DNA of 64,000 bases, taken from positions 744,001-808,000 of the forward strand of contig JAVTVJ010000542.1 of assembly GCA_034509425.1 (NCBI GenBank), written 5' to 3'. Below the pieces are notes generated by a model that saw only the letters and a program-made list of their open reading frames with translations, was not told the origin of the DNA and made no database searches. Origin of the DNA: Eopsaltria australis. Taxonomy: Eukaryota > Chordata > Aves > Passeriformes > Petroicidae. Below, in pieces: positions 34,481 through 46,100 of this stretch. How positions within the stretch are numbered: the first letter of the stretch is position 1; each line of letters begins with the position of its first letter. Position numbers and translations under genes: made by a program.

Positions 34481-36450
34481 AGCATCCACCCCGCGCCTGG
34501 GCTGCCCCCGCGAACGCGGCCCGTGGGGCCGGAGCCACCCACGCTCTGCCCTCCGTCCTGCTCCAACCCCCCCGGCCCTGCGAGTTTCCAGCTTTGCCGC
34601 AAGCGCTGGCGGTGAGAGGCTGGGGGTGTCAGGCAGGGGAGGGCGACGGCCCCTCCCAGAGCCATAGGGCTGAGGCACGGGCTGTCGCCCGCTCGCGGTT
34701 TGCATCAGCTGGAGCGAAAGCGGCCAGCAGCCCCCGGCACTGCCCTCGCCCACAGCAGGGACATTTTCTGCTCTTTCCACCTCTGCATTCCCGGGAAGCG
34801 CTGCAGAAGCCCAGGGCTGGCCGGGGAGGCGGGGGAGGGCTTGGCCAGGCTTCGATGCACAAGCGGGCTGCCCTACTTCTGTGCCTCGCAGCCCACTGGT
34901 CTCGTTCGCTCTGATTTCATCTGCCTCCAGAGCCAGATCTGACTCCCGCTTTGTTTATATGTCTGGAGGGCTCAAGCAGTAAAAAGCACAAACGTTTTCT
35001 TTTTTTTCTGCTTGTAACTGCAGCAAGCAGGAGGGGGAAAAAGAACCCATAAAACCCTTAAAGGGACTTTCTGACCTCAATCGAGCAATTCGCCCTTGCT
35101 CCTGCCCCGGGGCTGCAGCGTTTATCGGGGATTCAGAGGATCCCAGGCTGGCTGGGCCCAGGAGGGCGAGGAAGCCCAGAGTGGACCCAGAGCAGCTCTG
35201 CTGTGCTGGAGCCCCGGGGACCCCCACATTTCCCCAGCCCTGCATCCCCTCCGTTCCCAAAGTGGTTTTAACGCTGGGGCTCCATCCCCGCAGCACCACA
35301 GGTTCCTTTCAGTGCTTGGCTTCAGCTTCCTCGGGCCGCTCCTCGGTCCAACACCCCCCAACCCTCACGGCAACCGGCACAAACAAAACCGGAGCCTCCC
35401 CGGGGGCCGGCCGTGCCCTGGACCACGCAGCCGCCTTTGTCTTTCCTCCTCACTGTCTCCTGCTCCCTGGCAGGTGATGGGGTGAGAGCCTGTAATTGCT
35501 CTAAGTGCGATCAATAAATCAAGGTAATAGAATTACATCTGCTGTTGCCATGTTGGGAGCCGCTTCCCTGTTCTCTGATCTCTCTCCTTGGTTTTGTTTT
35601 TGAGCCGCTGCAGAGCACTGGAACAAATCAGGCTTCTCCATGCTCCAGGAGGGCCCGAGGGGGACTCAGGTCCCTGCCTGGGTGGCTGAGGGGACACGTT
35701 CCCGGGGCGGGGGGTCAGCCGAGGGAAGGCACCGTGTCCCCGTGGAGGTTACGGGCGTTTTGCCCAACGGAATGCAACGTGCAGAGCGCCCCGGGCACCG
35801 CGGGCAGCCCGGGCACAGCACAGCCGGGCACGGTGCAGCAGCCCTGGGGAGATGGAGCTGCTCTTCACTGCCTCACCAATCCCGGGAAATCGGAGGATTA
35901 CTTTCATCTTTCAGGTGGAGTCACCTGCGGGGACTTTCCCACGGGTTTAAGCATTACTTAAAGGAAAAGCTCCATGGACAAAGGCTGGATCGCAGCCTCT
36001 GGCGCTCCGGGGCGGGCGGGAGCCCTGACAGCCTTTCGGGATCCCACGGGGAGAGCGCTCCAGGCATCCCCGGCCGCCTCCCGGTGACCGCCGGGTGCAC
36101 CCGCTGCCCGGTGCGGGCGGGGTCGAGCAGAGGGGCCCCGGCGAGCACAAAACTTTTCTAAACTGTGCCCAGTTAATCTCCTCTGACCCCGCACCACGCG
36201 CTCTCCGGCCCGGGCAGGGCTCATCAGGACGCGCCCCAAGCCCTGGCGGCACCGGGGCAGGAGCTGCTCCCCACCCGCAACCCCGGCACCGGGCTCGGGG
36301 GAAGGGACCGGATCGTCCCGGGGAGGCCCTTGGCTGTCACCACCCCGGGATGCCGGTGCTGAGAACGGAGCCGCGACGGGGCAGACACGGCCCTTCCCGA
36401 GCCTGCGGTGCCGCTAAGCCCCGGGGCGGCCGCATGTCCTCGCTGAAGCG
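34481..36450. other. Intergenic between SHC2 and the MFSD14-like gene
   Basis: No exon was recognised. An AT-richer patch at about 35490-35560 contains TTGATTTATTGAT on the minus strand (35510-35522), a PBX-HOX-like motif. The rest is GC-rich and unremarkable. Confidence 0.4.
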
Positions 36451-36533
36451 GGAGCGGTGCCCGTGACGGAGCAGCCGCCGCTCCCCAAGGCTCCCCGGGG
36501 CCGCTCCCCGGGGCCGCTCCCGGTGCCGCCGCC

Positions 36534-36553
36534 GGGCCGTGACGTCACGGCCC
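36534..36553. promoter_or_regulatory. 20-bp palindrome with full CRE in the MFSD14-like promoter
   Basis: GGGCCGTGACGTCACGGCCC is perfectly self-complementary and centres on TGACGTCA (36540-36547), the full cAMP response element bound by CREB/ATF. It lies about 375 bases before the ATG, next to two CCAAT boxes (36596-36600 and 36639-36643) and several GC boxes, which together look like a strong housekeeping-type promoter. Confidence 0.75.
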
Positions 36554-36927
36554 CGCCCCAGCCGGCGGGCAATGCCCGCCCCCTGCCCCACCCAGCCAAT
36601 CACAGCCCAGCGCGGCCGGTGAGGAAGAGGCGGAGCAGCCAATGAGGAGCGAGCAGCGGCGAGCCGGAAGTGCCGGTTCCCGGTCCGGGGGCGGGGCCAG
36701 CGGGAGGGGTCCCTCCCCCTCCCCCCCGCGCTCCCCACCCCCGCCCTCAGCCCCGGGCCCGGCGCTCCCCGCCCGGTGCCGGTGCCGGTCCGGGTCCGGT
36801 GCCGGGTCCGGGCCCGGGCTCGGGCTCGGCGTCGGCGCAGCGCGGCCCGGTCCGGTTTGGCCCGGCCCGCCGCAGGGAGGATGGGGCAGCCGCGGCGGCC
36901 GGCGATCGGCAGCGGCCCGGCGGCGCC

Positions 36928-39900
36928 ATGACCGGCGAGAAGAAGAAGAAGAAGCGGCTCAACCGCAGCGTCCTGCTGGCCAAGAAGATCGTGATCCGGG
37001 ACGGGGCCGGCGTGAGCGCGGGGCCGGGGCCGCCGGGGGTTTGGGGGGGCCGGGGCCGCGCGGGGCCCGGGCGGTGCCGGTGGCCGGTGCGGCGTCGGGG
37101 CTGTCCCCGCTGGGCCGCGCTCCTCAAACCGCCCCTCTGCGCCCCGCTGCTGCACCGGCCGGCCCGGGCCGAGGAGCGATGGAGCCGGCGGATGCTGCAG
37201 CCTGACGGATCCCATGGATGGGCGCCGCACCTGCCGCCTTTGTGCCGCTTTCCCGGTGCGCTCCCGTTCCTGTGCCGGGAATCCCGCACCGACGTGCTGG
37301 CCTTGGGTTTGAGCATCCTGGGCTGTCCGTGGAGTGTGAACAGAATGAACGTTTCAGAACAGGATCTCTTCTGGGAGAGCTGCCTCCTCTCGCGTTTCGG
37401 ATCTCGCTCGGCTGTGTGAGCTGTCTGAGATGCAGGACGAGGCTGCTGAAAGGTTTTTGGCTTTGCTCTGTTTTGCAGCGCCAGGGGATCGGGGAGCCCA
37501 GCGTGTACCACGCCGTGGTGGTGATTTTCCTGGAGTTCTTTGCCTGGGGGCTGCTGACCACGCCGATGCTGACAGTGAGTGTGTGTCCATGGGAGCTCTC
37601 CTGGGGCTCCTGAGAATGAAGGTCTGAACACAACCTTTCCGTGGGGAACTGTGGAAAAGGAGTCTTTGCTTATGCAAAAACATTTAGACATATTAGCCTG
37701 AAGATATAAAATGCAAATTGAACATACAGACAGCACAAAGGGAACCACAGAGAAGGGATGTGGTGACAAAAAGTAAAACCAGAGTGGGTTCAGGTGATGG
37801 GGAAGGGCATGTTTGAGGCTCTCCAAACATGCTGGGATGATTTATAGACCTGGTTTCCCACACTGGAAAGGGCAGGCAGGGCTCCTCATGGAAGCATTGT
37901 TGGCAGGATATTTCCCCTTTTCCCTGGATTGTGCCCTTCCAGGCCTCTTACGGAAATTTTGCAAAAGTTGCTGGCTCTGGCTTTTTCATTTGCGTTTGGT
38001 TTCCCTTCCCTCCAGGTCTTGCACCAGACTTTTCCTCAGCACACGTTCCTGATGAATGGCCTGATCCATGGAGTCAAGGTAAGGAATATTCCTTCCAGGA
38101 TTTCCTTTAAATCTGCCATCGGTGCAAGAAGGACAAGCCATTTTTATCTGTACAATTTGCTGCTCTCAGCCAATATTTGGCCCAGTTTGGGGGGGCTCTG
38201 GCAAGCCTGATCCAAAAGGAAGGACACAGACATGGGGCAGTTTGTGCAGCTGACTTAACTGAGCAGGAGTGACAAGTCCATGGGGCTGGAGTTACAACAG
38301 CTGTGTGTTTCAGCTGGAAATATTCTCATCAGCGGGAGATCAGCCCTGTGCTCGTCCTCTGGAGCACAACAGAATGACAAACCAGTGACATCTAAACTTA
38401 ATTAGTGATAGAAGCTGAAACCAAGTGGCCTCAGTGAGCTCCAGGCAGGAGGTGGGGATGTGCTGTAGCACAGGGAGTGGGAATGGGGAGCTTCTTGTGC
38501 TAGAGCAGCATTCCCAGAGCAGAATTGCAGGCAACAACAGTGAACAGGCAATAGTCCTGTGTTGTGGCTGGGGAATCAGGCAAAACAGACCCTTCTTGGC
38601 TGTTTCTGGAAAGAGGCTCTTGGAAAACAGCCCCAGATGGGTTTGATGAGCACTGAAAGGCTCTGCCCTGCCTGCCTCAGGCTTGGGAGACATGGAAAGG
38701 CCTTGAATAATTTTATTTGTGCTTAATGGCCCTGGCTTCTCATTGTGTCTGCCCTGTCTCCACCTACAAGAGGAAGCTTTCCCCAGAACTGCAGCAGCTG
38801 TTGCCATGGTGGAGCTGTGCCAGCAGCTTTCCAGGTCCTGGCAGGGCTGCCTGGGTGCCCACAGCACAGGCAGAGCTGTGCAGGGAGCAGGAGTGCTCAA
38901 TGAGACCTTTGCTGGTTGAGGATTTGTTTTTCCCTCCCTAAGAGGTCATGGAGAGTTTAATAAACTGCTCTGTTGCTGCTTGTAGCAATCAGGAATGGGT
39001 TGTCTCCTCCTGCCCTTGTTGGAAGCTCTCACTGAGGGGTTTCTCTGTGCTCTGGTCTGTCTGTCCATCCCAGGGTCTGCTCTCTTTCCTAAGTGCCCCG
39101 CTGATTGGTGCTCTCTCTGATGTCTGGGGCAGGAAATCCTTCCTCCTTCTCACCGTTTTCTTCACGTGTGCACCAATTCCCCTGATGAAGATCAGCCCAT
39201 GGTGAGTTCACCCTCAGTACAGCCCCAGGGTTCTGAGGAGGGGAAGGAGCACGAGGCTGAAGGAGGAGAGTTTGCAGGTGCTCGTTTCAGGATGAGATGG
39301 AAGAGTTTGTGCAGTGGAGGAGGATGCTCAGCCTAGAGACTGACTTGTCTGGTTCTGCTGGAGGGTTCCGTTGGGAATAAAGGGTTGATCTGCCCTCTGT
39401 GCTTGTTCCCCTGCTCAGTGCATTATTTCTATTAGGGAAAATAAGTGATAAAACTTAAGAGGTCTCCAGGCCAAGGCTCCATGTTCTTGTTCTGGTGTAC
39501 TGGAACAGGAGGGACTGAAGGGAAAACAAGGGAGAGGCTCTGCTTCAACACCTGTGGACTGAGGTGTGGTTTCTCTAACTCTGCCCTGGGCTCTTGCAGG
39601 TGGTACTTTGCTGTCATTTCCATGTCTGGAGTGTTTGCTGTCACCTTCTCTGTGATTTTTGCCTACGTTGCTGATATCACGCAGGAGCATGAGCGCAGCA
39701 CGGCGTACGGCCTGGTAAGGAGCTCAGTCACTGTCCTGGCTCTTGGAAGAAATACTTGGGGCTTTGCAGGTAGGAGAGGTATAAAATTAGGGTGGGAGAT
39801 TTATTGGTTAATCATACAGTCTCCCTGTCCTTCTTTTTGGGATTTAGCTCTGAGGGGGAGGCTGATCTCTGCCCACTCTGAGTGCTGGCTGTGTTGTATA

Positions 39901-42788
39901 AACCAGCCTGGCCCTTGAGCTTCTCCACACCAGGGAAGGGGGGCCTGTAGTGCTTGGTGTGATCCTGTCCTTCCTGTAGCTTTCCTGACAGGACCATGTG
40001 GGAATTGCTGGGACAGCTTTGATTTTCTTTTGCTCGAACTTAGCCCAAGAGAACCTATCATCTGTCTCTGCACAGAAGTCCCCGTGAATTCTTGTTTACC
40101 TCTCCAGGAGTTCCCCTGGTTCAGTGGGGAGGAGGAAATGGCCTTTAGGAAGAAGAGGCTGTAGAGATGTTTTGTCTTCCAGGTGTCAGCCACGTTTGCT
40201 GCCAGTCTGGTCACCAGCCCGGCCATCGGCGCGTACCTTTCCCAAGCCTACGGTGATACCTTGGTGGTGGTGCTGGCTTCAGGGGTTGCTTTGCTGGATA
40301 TTGGCTTCATCCTGCTGGCTGTGCCCGAGTCTCTGCCTGAAGAGATGCGCCCAGTCTCCTGGGGAGCCCCAATCTCCTGGGAACAAGCTGACCCATTCGC
40401 TGTGAGTGAGCCCCTGCTGCTGTTTTCCTGTGTGCTGCTAGTGCTTCGTGTTTGCTTTAGCCCTGCTGATTGTTAAGGTGTTAAAGCCCTTTGATTTGGC
40501 TGTCTTTGTAGCTGGAGATTGTTCAGTGATATTAAGTCAAATTTATAAATGTTCTTTTGTCCTTCCTTACCCCTTTCCCTGCAGTCCTTGAGGAAGGTGG
40601 GTCAGGACTCCACAGTGCTGCTCATCTGCATCACCGTCTTTCTCTCCTACCTTCCCGAGGCCGGCCAGTACTCCAGCTTCTTCCTGTACCTGCGACAGGT
40701 CAGTCTCTGCCAAAGCTCTGGGTGCAGGAAATCCTGCACCTATAAAAACAATCGGAGTTGTGTCACCTGTCCCAAGGTGGCTTTTCTTGGCCAATAACCC
40801 AGTAAAGCTGAAGTTGTAAGAAACAGTGACTTGTTCCAGCTCTCCTGAAAAATGTGTGAGCCTGCTGACTGCTCTGTAAGCATTGGCAAGGGCAAGGCCT
40901 GGCTTGGCTCCTTGCTGGTGTCTTCCTGGCCATCCTGGCCATGCCACCTTCAGGCTCTGAAAGGGGAGGCCAGTGATTTAAAACTGTTACTTCAGCCAGA
41001 GGAATATTTTCTGTTTGATTCCTGTGGCAGCCCAGAGGCAGTGGCTGTTAATGTGCAGGTTCCTGAGAAGCAAATTCAGTAAACATGGGTGACATTGATG
41101 GAGGGGTTCTTGTCACCTGGTACAAATCTGCCTGAAAAGTCCCTCTTTGGTGTTTTCACAGGTCATTGGCTTTTCCTCAGAGTCTGTAGCAGCCTTTATT
41201 GGTGTAGTTGGAATTCTCTCTATACTGGCTCAGGTGAGAAGCAATTTCTGTCTTGACTTGAGCTGTAAGAATGTCCAAAATTTCTGATTTTGGGGCCGTT
41301 GAGTTGTCAAAACTCCTGTGGCCACACAGACTTTTGAAACAGAGATCTTGAAGGATCCTTGGGAGGGATCCATAAGGAACATCAAGGTCCCTCAGGTTCC
41401 TGTCCTCTGGTCTCCTGGTGTTTCCCTCTTTCTTTGCCCCTGCCTTGAAAACACCTGTTTCTCTTTCCAGACAGTTGTGTTGGGAATTCTCATGCGTTCA
41501 ATAGGAAATAAAAACACCATCCTCCTGGGACTAGGCTTCCAGATCCTGCAGCTTGCCTGGTACGGCTTTGGATCACAGCCTTGGTGAGGGTTTGCCCGCG
41601 TTTCTCTCCCTCTGTGGCCTCTCCCACCCTGCAGCACAGGGCGAGGCTGTGGCTGTTCCTCACAGCTGCCTCCTTCCTCCCCAGGATGATGTGGGCAGCA
41701 GGAGCTGTGGCTGCCATGTCCAGCATCACCTTCCCAGCCATCAGTGCCATGGTGTCGAGGAACACAGACCCTGACCAGCAGGGTGAGTGCTTGGGAACCC
41801 ATCTGATGGGGAGGGGGGTTTCATCCCAGCAGGTGCTGAGCTGGCACAAGGGCAGGTTCATGGTGCTGGAGGGGTGGGCAGGAACATCTGTGCCAGCTGT
41901 GGGCTGTCACTGTACTCACAGCAGTATTGACACTCTCATTTTCAACCACAGCTGATGCTTTGCAAGGGAACTCCCAAGTCATGCATGTGGGTGTTTGGTG
42001 GTGTCTCTCTGAGGCAGAGGAGGCTGCTGCAGTTTGTCTGCCTCACAGTACATCTCCGAGTCTTTAATTAAATTCCAGTTCATTGGAAATTGTTGCTTGA
42101 TGTGCCCATGCTTATTTCAGTCTGTGAAGCAGCAAGCCCAGCATTACTGAGTTTTGTAGAACCTGGCACTGAGTGAAGCTGCTCACCCACAAATCCCTCC
42201 CCGTGCACATCAGCCCAGATCCAAGTGCTTGATCGTGTCTCTAAATATCTCTAAATATCTATCCTTGAATAAAACAAGTTTCTTTGGAAAGCTGGAGGCA
42301 TTTCCCCCTTCCTCCCTCTGTCCGCAGGTGTGGTGCAGGGGATGATCACTGGAATTCGGGGTCTGTGTAATGGCCTGGGACCAGCCCTCTATGGTTTTGT
42401 CTTCTATCTCTTCCACGTGGAGTTGAACGAAATGGCCGAGGTGGAAACTTTGGGCAAGGCCTCCAAACCCAACATGGCCAACCCTACGGATGAGGTACCT
42501 ATTCAGCTTCCCACTCTGTTTGCTGGGCTGTGTTTGCCCTCATGTTTGAACCATTCCTGTGTGTCTCTCTCTCTACAGAGCAGCATCATCCCTGGGCCAC
42601 CCTTCCTGTTCGGGGCGTGCTCCGTGCTGCTGTCGCTGCTGGTGGCCCTGTTCATTCCAGAACACAACCTGGCACTGAGGTCTGGCAGCCACAAGAAGCA
42701 CAGTACAGGGGCCCAGGCCCACCCCCACAGCCCCCCAGCTGGGGGGTCTGATGGCAAGGAACCCCTGCTGGAGGACAGCAGCGTGTGA
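36928..42788 (+). CDS. MFSD14A-like: MFSD14/HIAT1-family major facilitator transporter, third paralogue
   Basis: A complete 12-exon gene: 36928-37011, 37479-37574, 38016-38078, 39074-39201, 39600-39714, 40183-40401, 40585-40698, 41162-41233, 41471-41583, 41685-41782, 42328-42494, 42579-42788. All junctions are GT-AG and the phases join to 492 residues, the family length. The lysine-rich N-terminus MTGEKKKKKRLNRS resembles MFSD14A. TM1 follows PSVYHAVVVIFLEFFAWGLL; the MFS motif A is GALSDVWGRKS; PESLPEEMRP ends the first half; DSTVLLICITVFLSYLPEAG opens the second; RGLCNGLGPALYG lies in TM11; the tail ends KEPLLEDSSV. Twelve membrane segments are expected. It mixes residues typical of MFSD14A and MFSD14B and sits beside SHC2, where neither mammalian copy lies. 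Relatives are orphan endomembrane transporters of unknown substrate. Confidence 0.95.
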
Positions 42789-43150
42789 GGTGGGACGGGG
42801 GAGCTGCCTTGTGGCTGACTCCACATCAAGGACGGACTCAGCAGGAGTTCGGGGAGGGGGAGAGAGGGATCCGAGGTAACAGACTGTGCCACTAACAGCT
42901 ACTGAGGAGGGACGAGGTTTCCCTTCAAGCCAAATACACCCAGCTGGTGCAAAAATGGAATTGTATCACCTGGTGCTGATGGAACTGCTCCACTGGAGGG
43001 ATGGTTCTGGAAAGCAAACCTGCCCTTGTGCGTGACGCCGTGGTGTGCCCTGCCAAACCCTCCGCTCACCGGTCACGAGAGATGGAGCCAGCGTGGGCTG
43101 TGTTTGGTGGGAGCTCACTGAGCTGCCCCTGGAATAAAATATGGCATTTG
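42789..43150 (+). other. 3' UTR of the MFSD14-like gene with poly(A) signal
   Basis: Noncoding sequence after the TGA at 42786-42788. AATAAA at 43133-43138 is the first signal, giving a 3' UTR of about 360 bases. Longer forms are possible, since AT-rich sequence and another ATTAAA near 46172 lie downstream. Confidence 0.5.
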
Positions 43151-46100
43151 CTCCATGCCCCATCCCTGATAGAGCTGGTTCCTGCTGCACGCCCTGCACG
43201 CTGTGTGCTGTGGGGACACGCTGAGGGCATGGGGTGAGTGTGTGAAGCACAGGGAGTGGAGCTCTCAGCTTCCTCTCCGCTGGGGAGCCCGAGGAATTTG
43301 CCCATTCTGCCCCAAGTGAAACTTAGACCAAAAAAATATAAATCTACTGACTTAATGTTCTGATGAAGAGGATAAAAATGAAGAAGTTGCAGCTGACACG
43401 AGGGAGAATGGGCAGATGAGAGAAGGGCAACTCCATGAATTAGAAATGCTTGGATGGCCACAATGACTGCAGTTCTGTTTGGGTTTTTTTTTCTTGTCAC
43501 TCTGAGGTGGCATTTGCCTGTTGCTGCCTGCACTGGCAGTAGGTAGAAGGATTTTTTTCAGAAATCTTTTTCTGGAGCTGTGAGGGTTATTTAGGAGATA
43601 CAATTCTCTGGCAGGTTGGAGAAACAACTGGGCTGTGCTGAGCACTTTGGAGACGCGCGGTTTCCTGGGAGAAAGGTCAGAGAAATCACTGTTTACCTTG
43701 AGCACTCGGATAAAGCATGGTGGTTTGTTCCTTGGCTCCTGCCATCTGATGCTAAACCCAAAGAGTGTCCAGAGCTGGTTTGTTCTCTACCCAGTAGATC
43801 CTGGTGGTGAAGGTTATGTTGATTTGTACTTGGGGGTTTGGATTCCGTGTGGCATTTCTGAGCCTGCTGTGGAGGCTTTTGTTTATGGAACTGCAGCCTC
43901 TGCTGCAGGCTCAGCTGTGCTCAGAAAGAGCAGGAGGTGCTTGGAGCGTTGTGAAAGGAGCTGAGGCAAACAGGGAATGTGTGGTTGTTTATAGAAATGT
44001 GGCAGAGGGCAGGAAACAATTGTTCTCTTTGGAGTAAATAAGAAGTGGTGGCATTGAGCAATTCTGGGAAGTAAGGACCAAACCAAGGACACTTCAGGAA
44101 TCCTTTGTTAAGGAAATCGAGGGTGCAGCAACCAAACCAGGCTTGCCTTGGCTGTTCTCTGGCTGGGCTCCCCTCTCTGTGGGTTTGGGGAAGGTTACCC
44201 AGGGGAGAGCAGCCAAAAGGGAGGGAGGAGTTCTGGCCCTTTACATCATGGATCTTTGCAGACACACACAGCAGCCACTGCAAATGCCATTTGGTTATTG
44301 GAGGTGGGTATTTAGGTGAAAGAGTTGACAGTTTGTTTTGCTTTGATCTGGCCTGGTGGCAGCTCCTCAGAAGCAGGAGCAGCTGGGACACAGAGGGATG
44401 CTGAGGTGGGTCTGGCTGCAGGTCTGGGGAGCAGAGCCAGCAGGAATTTCCTTCACCTGCTGTGACTCCATTTTTCCCAAGCTCCTTGTGGTGACACTCC
44501 CAATTCCCAGACATTACTGGGATGGTCAGTGCTGTGTGTGCATGACAAGCTTTTATCCTGAAGGAAATCCCATCACTTGCACTTCCAGGCAGCAGTTCCC
44601 CCACCTCTGTGTTTGTCACAAAAATGCCTTTTTTTAGACGGGACTTTCACCAAGTCCTGGCAATCCATTGATTTACAATGGATTAAAGTGAGCTGAAGTA
44701 GGTTTTTCCCTCCCACACAGATGAAGTAAAACACAGAATCGTTACCTCGCTCACACAGAGGCACTCGGAGCTTCACGGGTACAATATAGCGACACGTTAC
44801 AAAAAGACGAGCATAATTTATATGATATAAAGTATATAGAGATATATTTTTAAAAGTCCCCTCCCTTATTGCATAGTTTATGGAAACAGATGTGTTTCTG
44901 GTCCCGTTCCCTCTCACCACTGCTGCTGCCTGCGGCCTCTCAGCCTCTCCTTCCCCTCAGACCCCAGAGCTGTCCAGCAATTTTCCCTCCCCAGTCACAT
45001 CCCTCACGATGTGACCCCTGAGCTTCTGGTGATGCTGACTTGTGCGTCGTGGGCCTGGAATGTTTTGGTCCCTTTGTCAGCCCCCAAACTTGGGGCCAGG
45101 TGCTGCCAGCAGGTGACTGCCAGGTCAGGGGCTGTGGCCTGGTTGGTGTCTGGCTGTGCTGTCACCAGTGGTGGCACTGGGCACCAGTGGGGTTATGGCA
45201 CTGGGCAGTCAGGGTGAGGATACAGCAAGGGGTGGATGGAGGGGGGTTCAGCACCAGGCAGCAGCAGGAACTCTACAGGTGCCATTAGCAACAGAAAGGT
45301 GGCTTGTGCTGGTGTGCAGACCTGGGACCAGGGGCTCTCTGAGGATGCTGGGAGCAAGCAGGGATTCCTTCCCACCCTGTTGGGGTTCCTCTCACCTGGT
45401 TCAGTGGGGCCTGGGCCTGGTGCCTCCCCTTCCCTCGGCGCAGGGCTGTGATCCCTGCACTGTTCTGCCTTGTGACAGAGCAGGAGCTGGGCCAGGCAGT
45501 GCTGGAGCTGAAGTGACCGGAGCCGAATGAAGAACGACTTGTTCTGAAGGGCCGGTGCTTCCGCAGCGTCCCACGTGGAGGCTGGAAAGGCTGTGTGGAG
45601 CGTTCAGCTGGTTTTGCCAATTTTTGTTACTTTGTATGAAAATGCAACTTTTTAAAAAGGAGTCTTTTCTTAAAATCCCCTTGATCTGCTGTGCAGTGCC
45701 TGAGCCTGGCTGTTTAACATCGGGATTCCCAGGATTTGTCTGCAGGGACTTAAAATTTGGGATGGTAACAGCAATGCTCAAACACAAGGCAAAAATCATC
45801 TCAGTCACCTGTCTGCAGTCCTGGCATTAACGGCCGCAGGTCAAGTGAGTTTCAACTGATCTTGTTGCATTAAAAACCTGAGTTACACCATTGCTTTCTC
45901 TTCTGCCATTAATTTTGCAAAGTAGTAACTTTTTACTTCCACGTTTTTATTCTTTTTTCTTCACTCCAAAGGCTGTTGACAGCTGTGGTATCTTTAAAGT
46001 GTGGGCATGGGATGAATCCCTGCTGTTCCCTGGGAACGGCCCCACCTCTGCTCTCTCACAGTTCACCATCACGTGCGTTTGTGTGTCTCTTTTTTAAGCT

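Noticed and set aside
33631..34914. Plus-strand frame of 427 codons
   Set aside because: It lies opposite SHC2 exon 1 and its CpG island; the minus-strand SHC2 reading is the conserved one.
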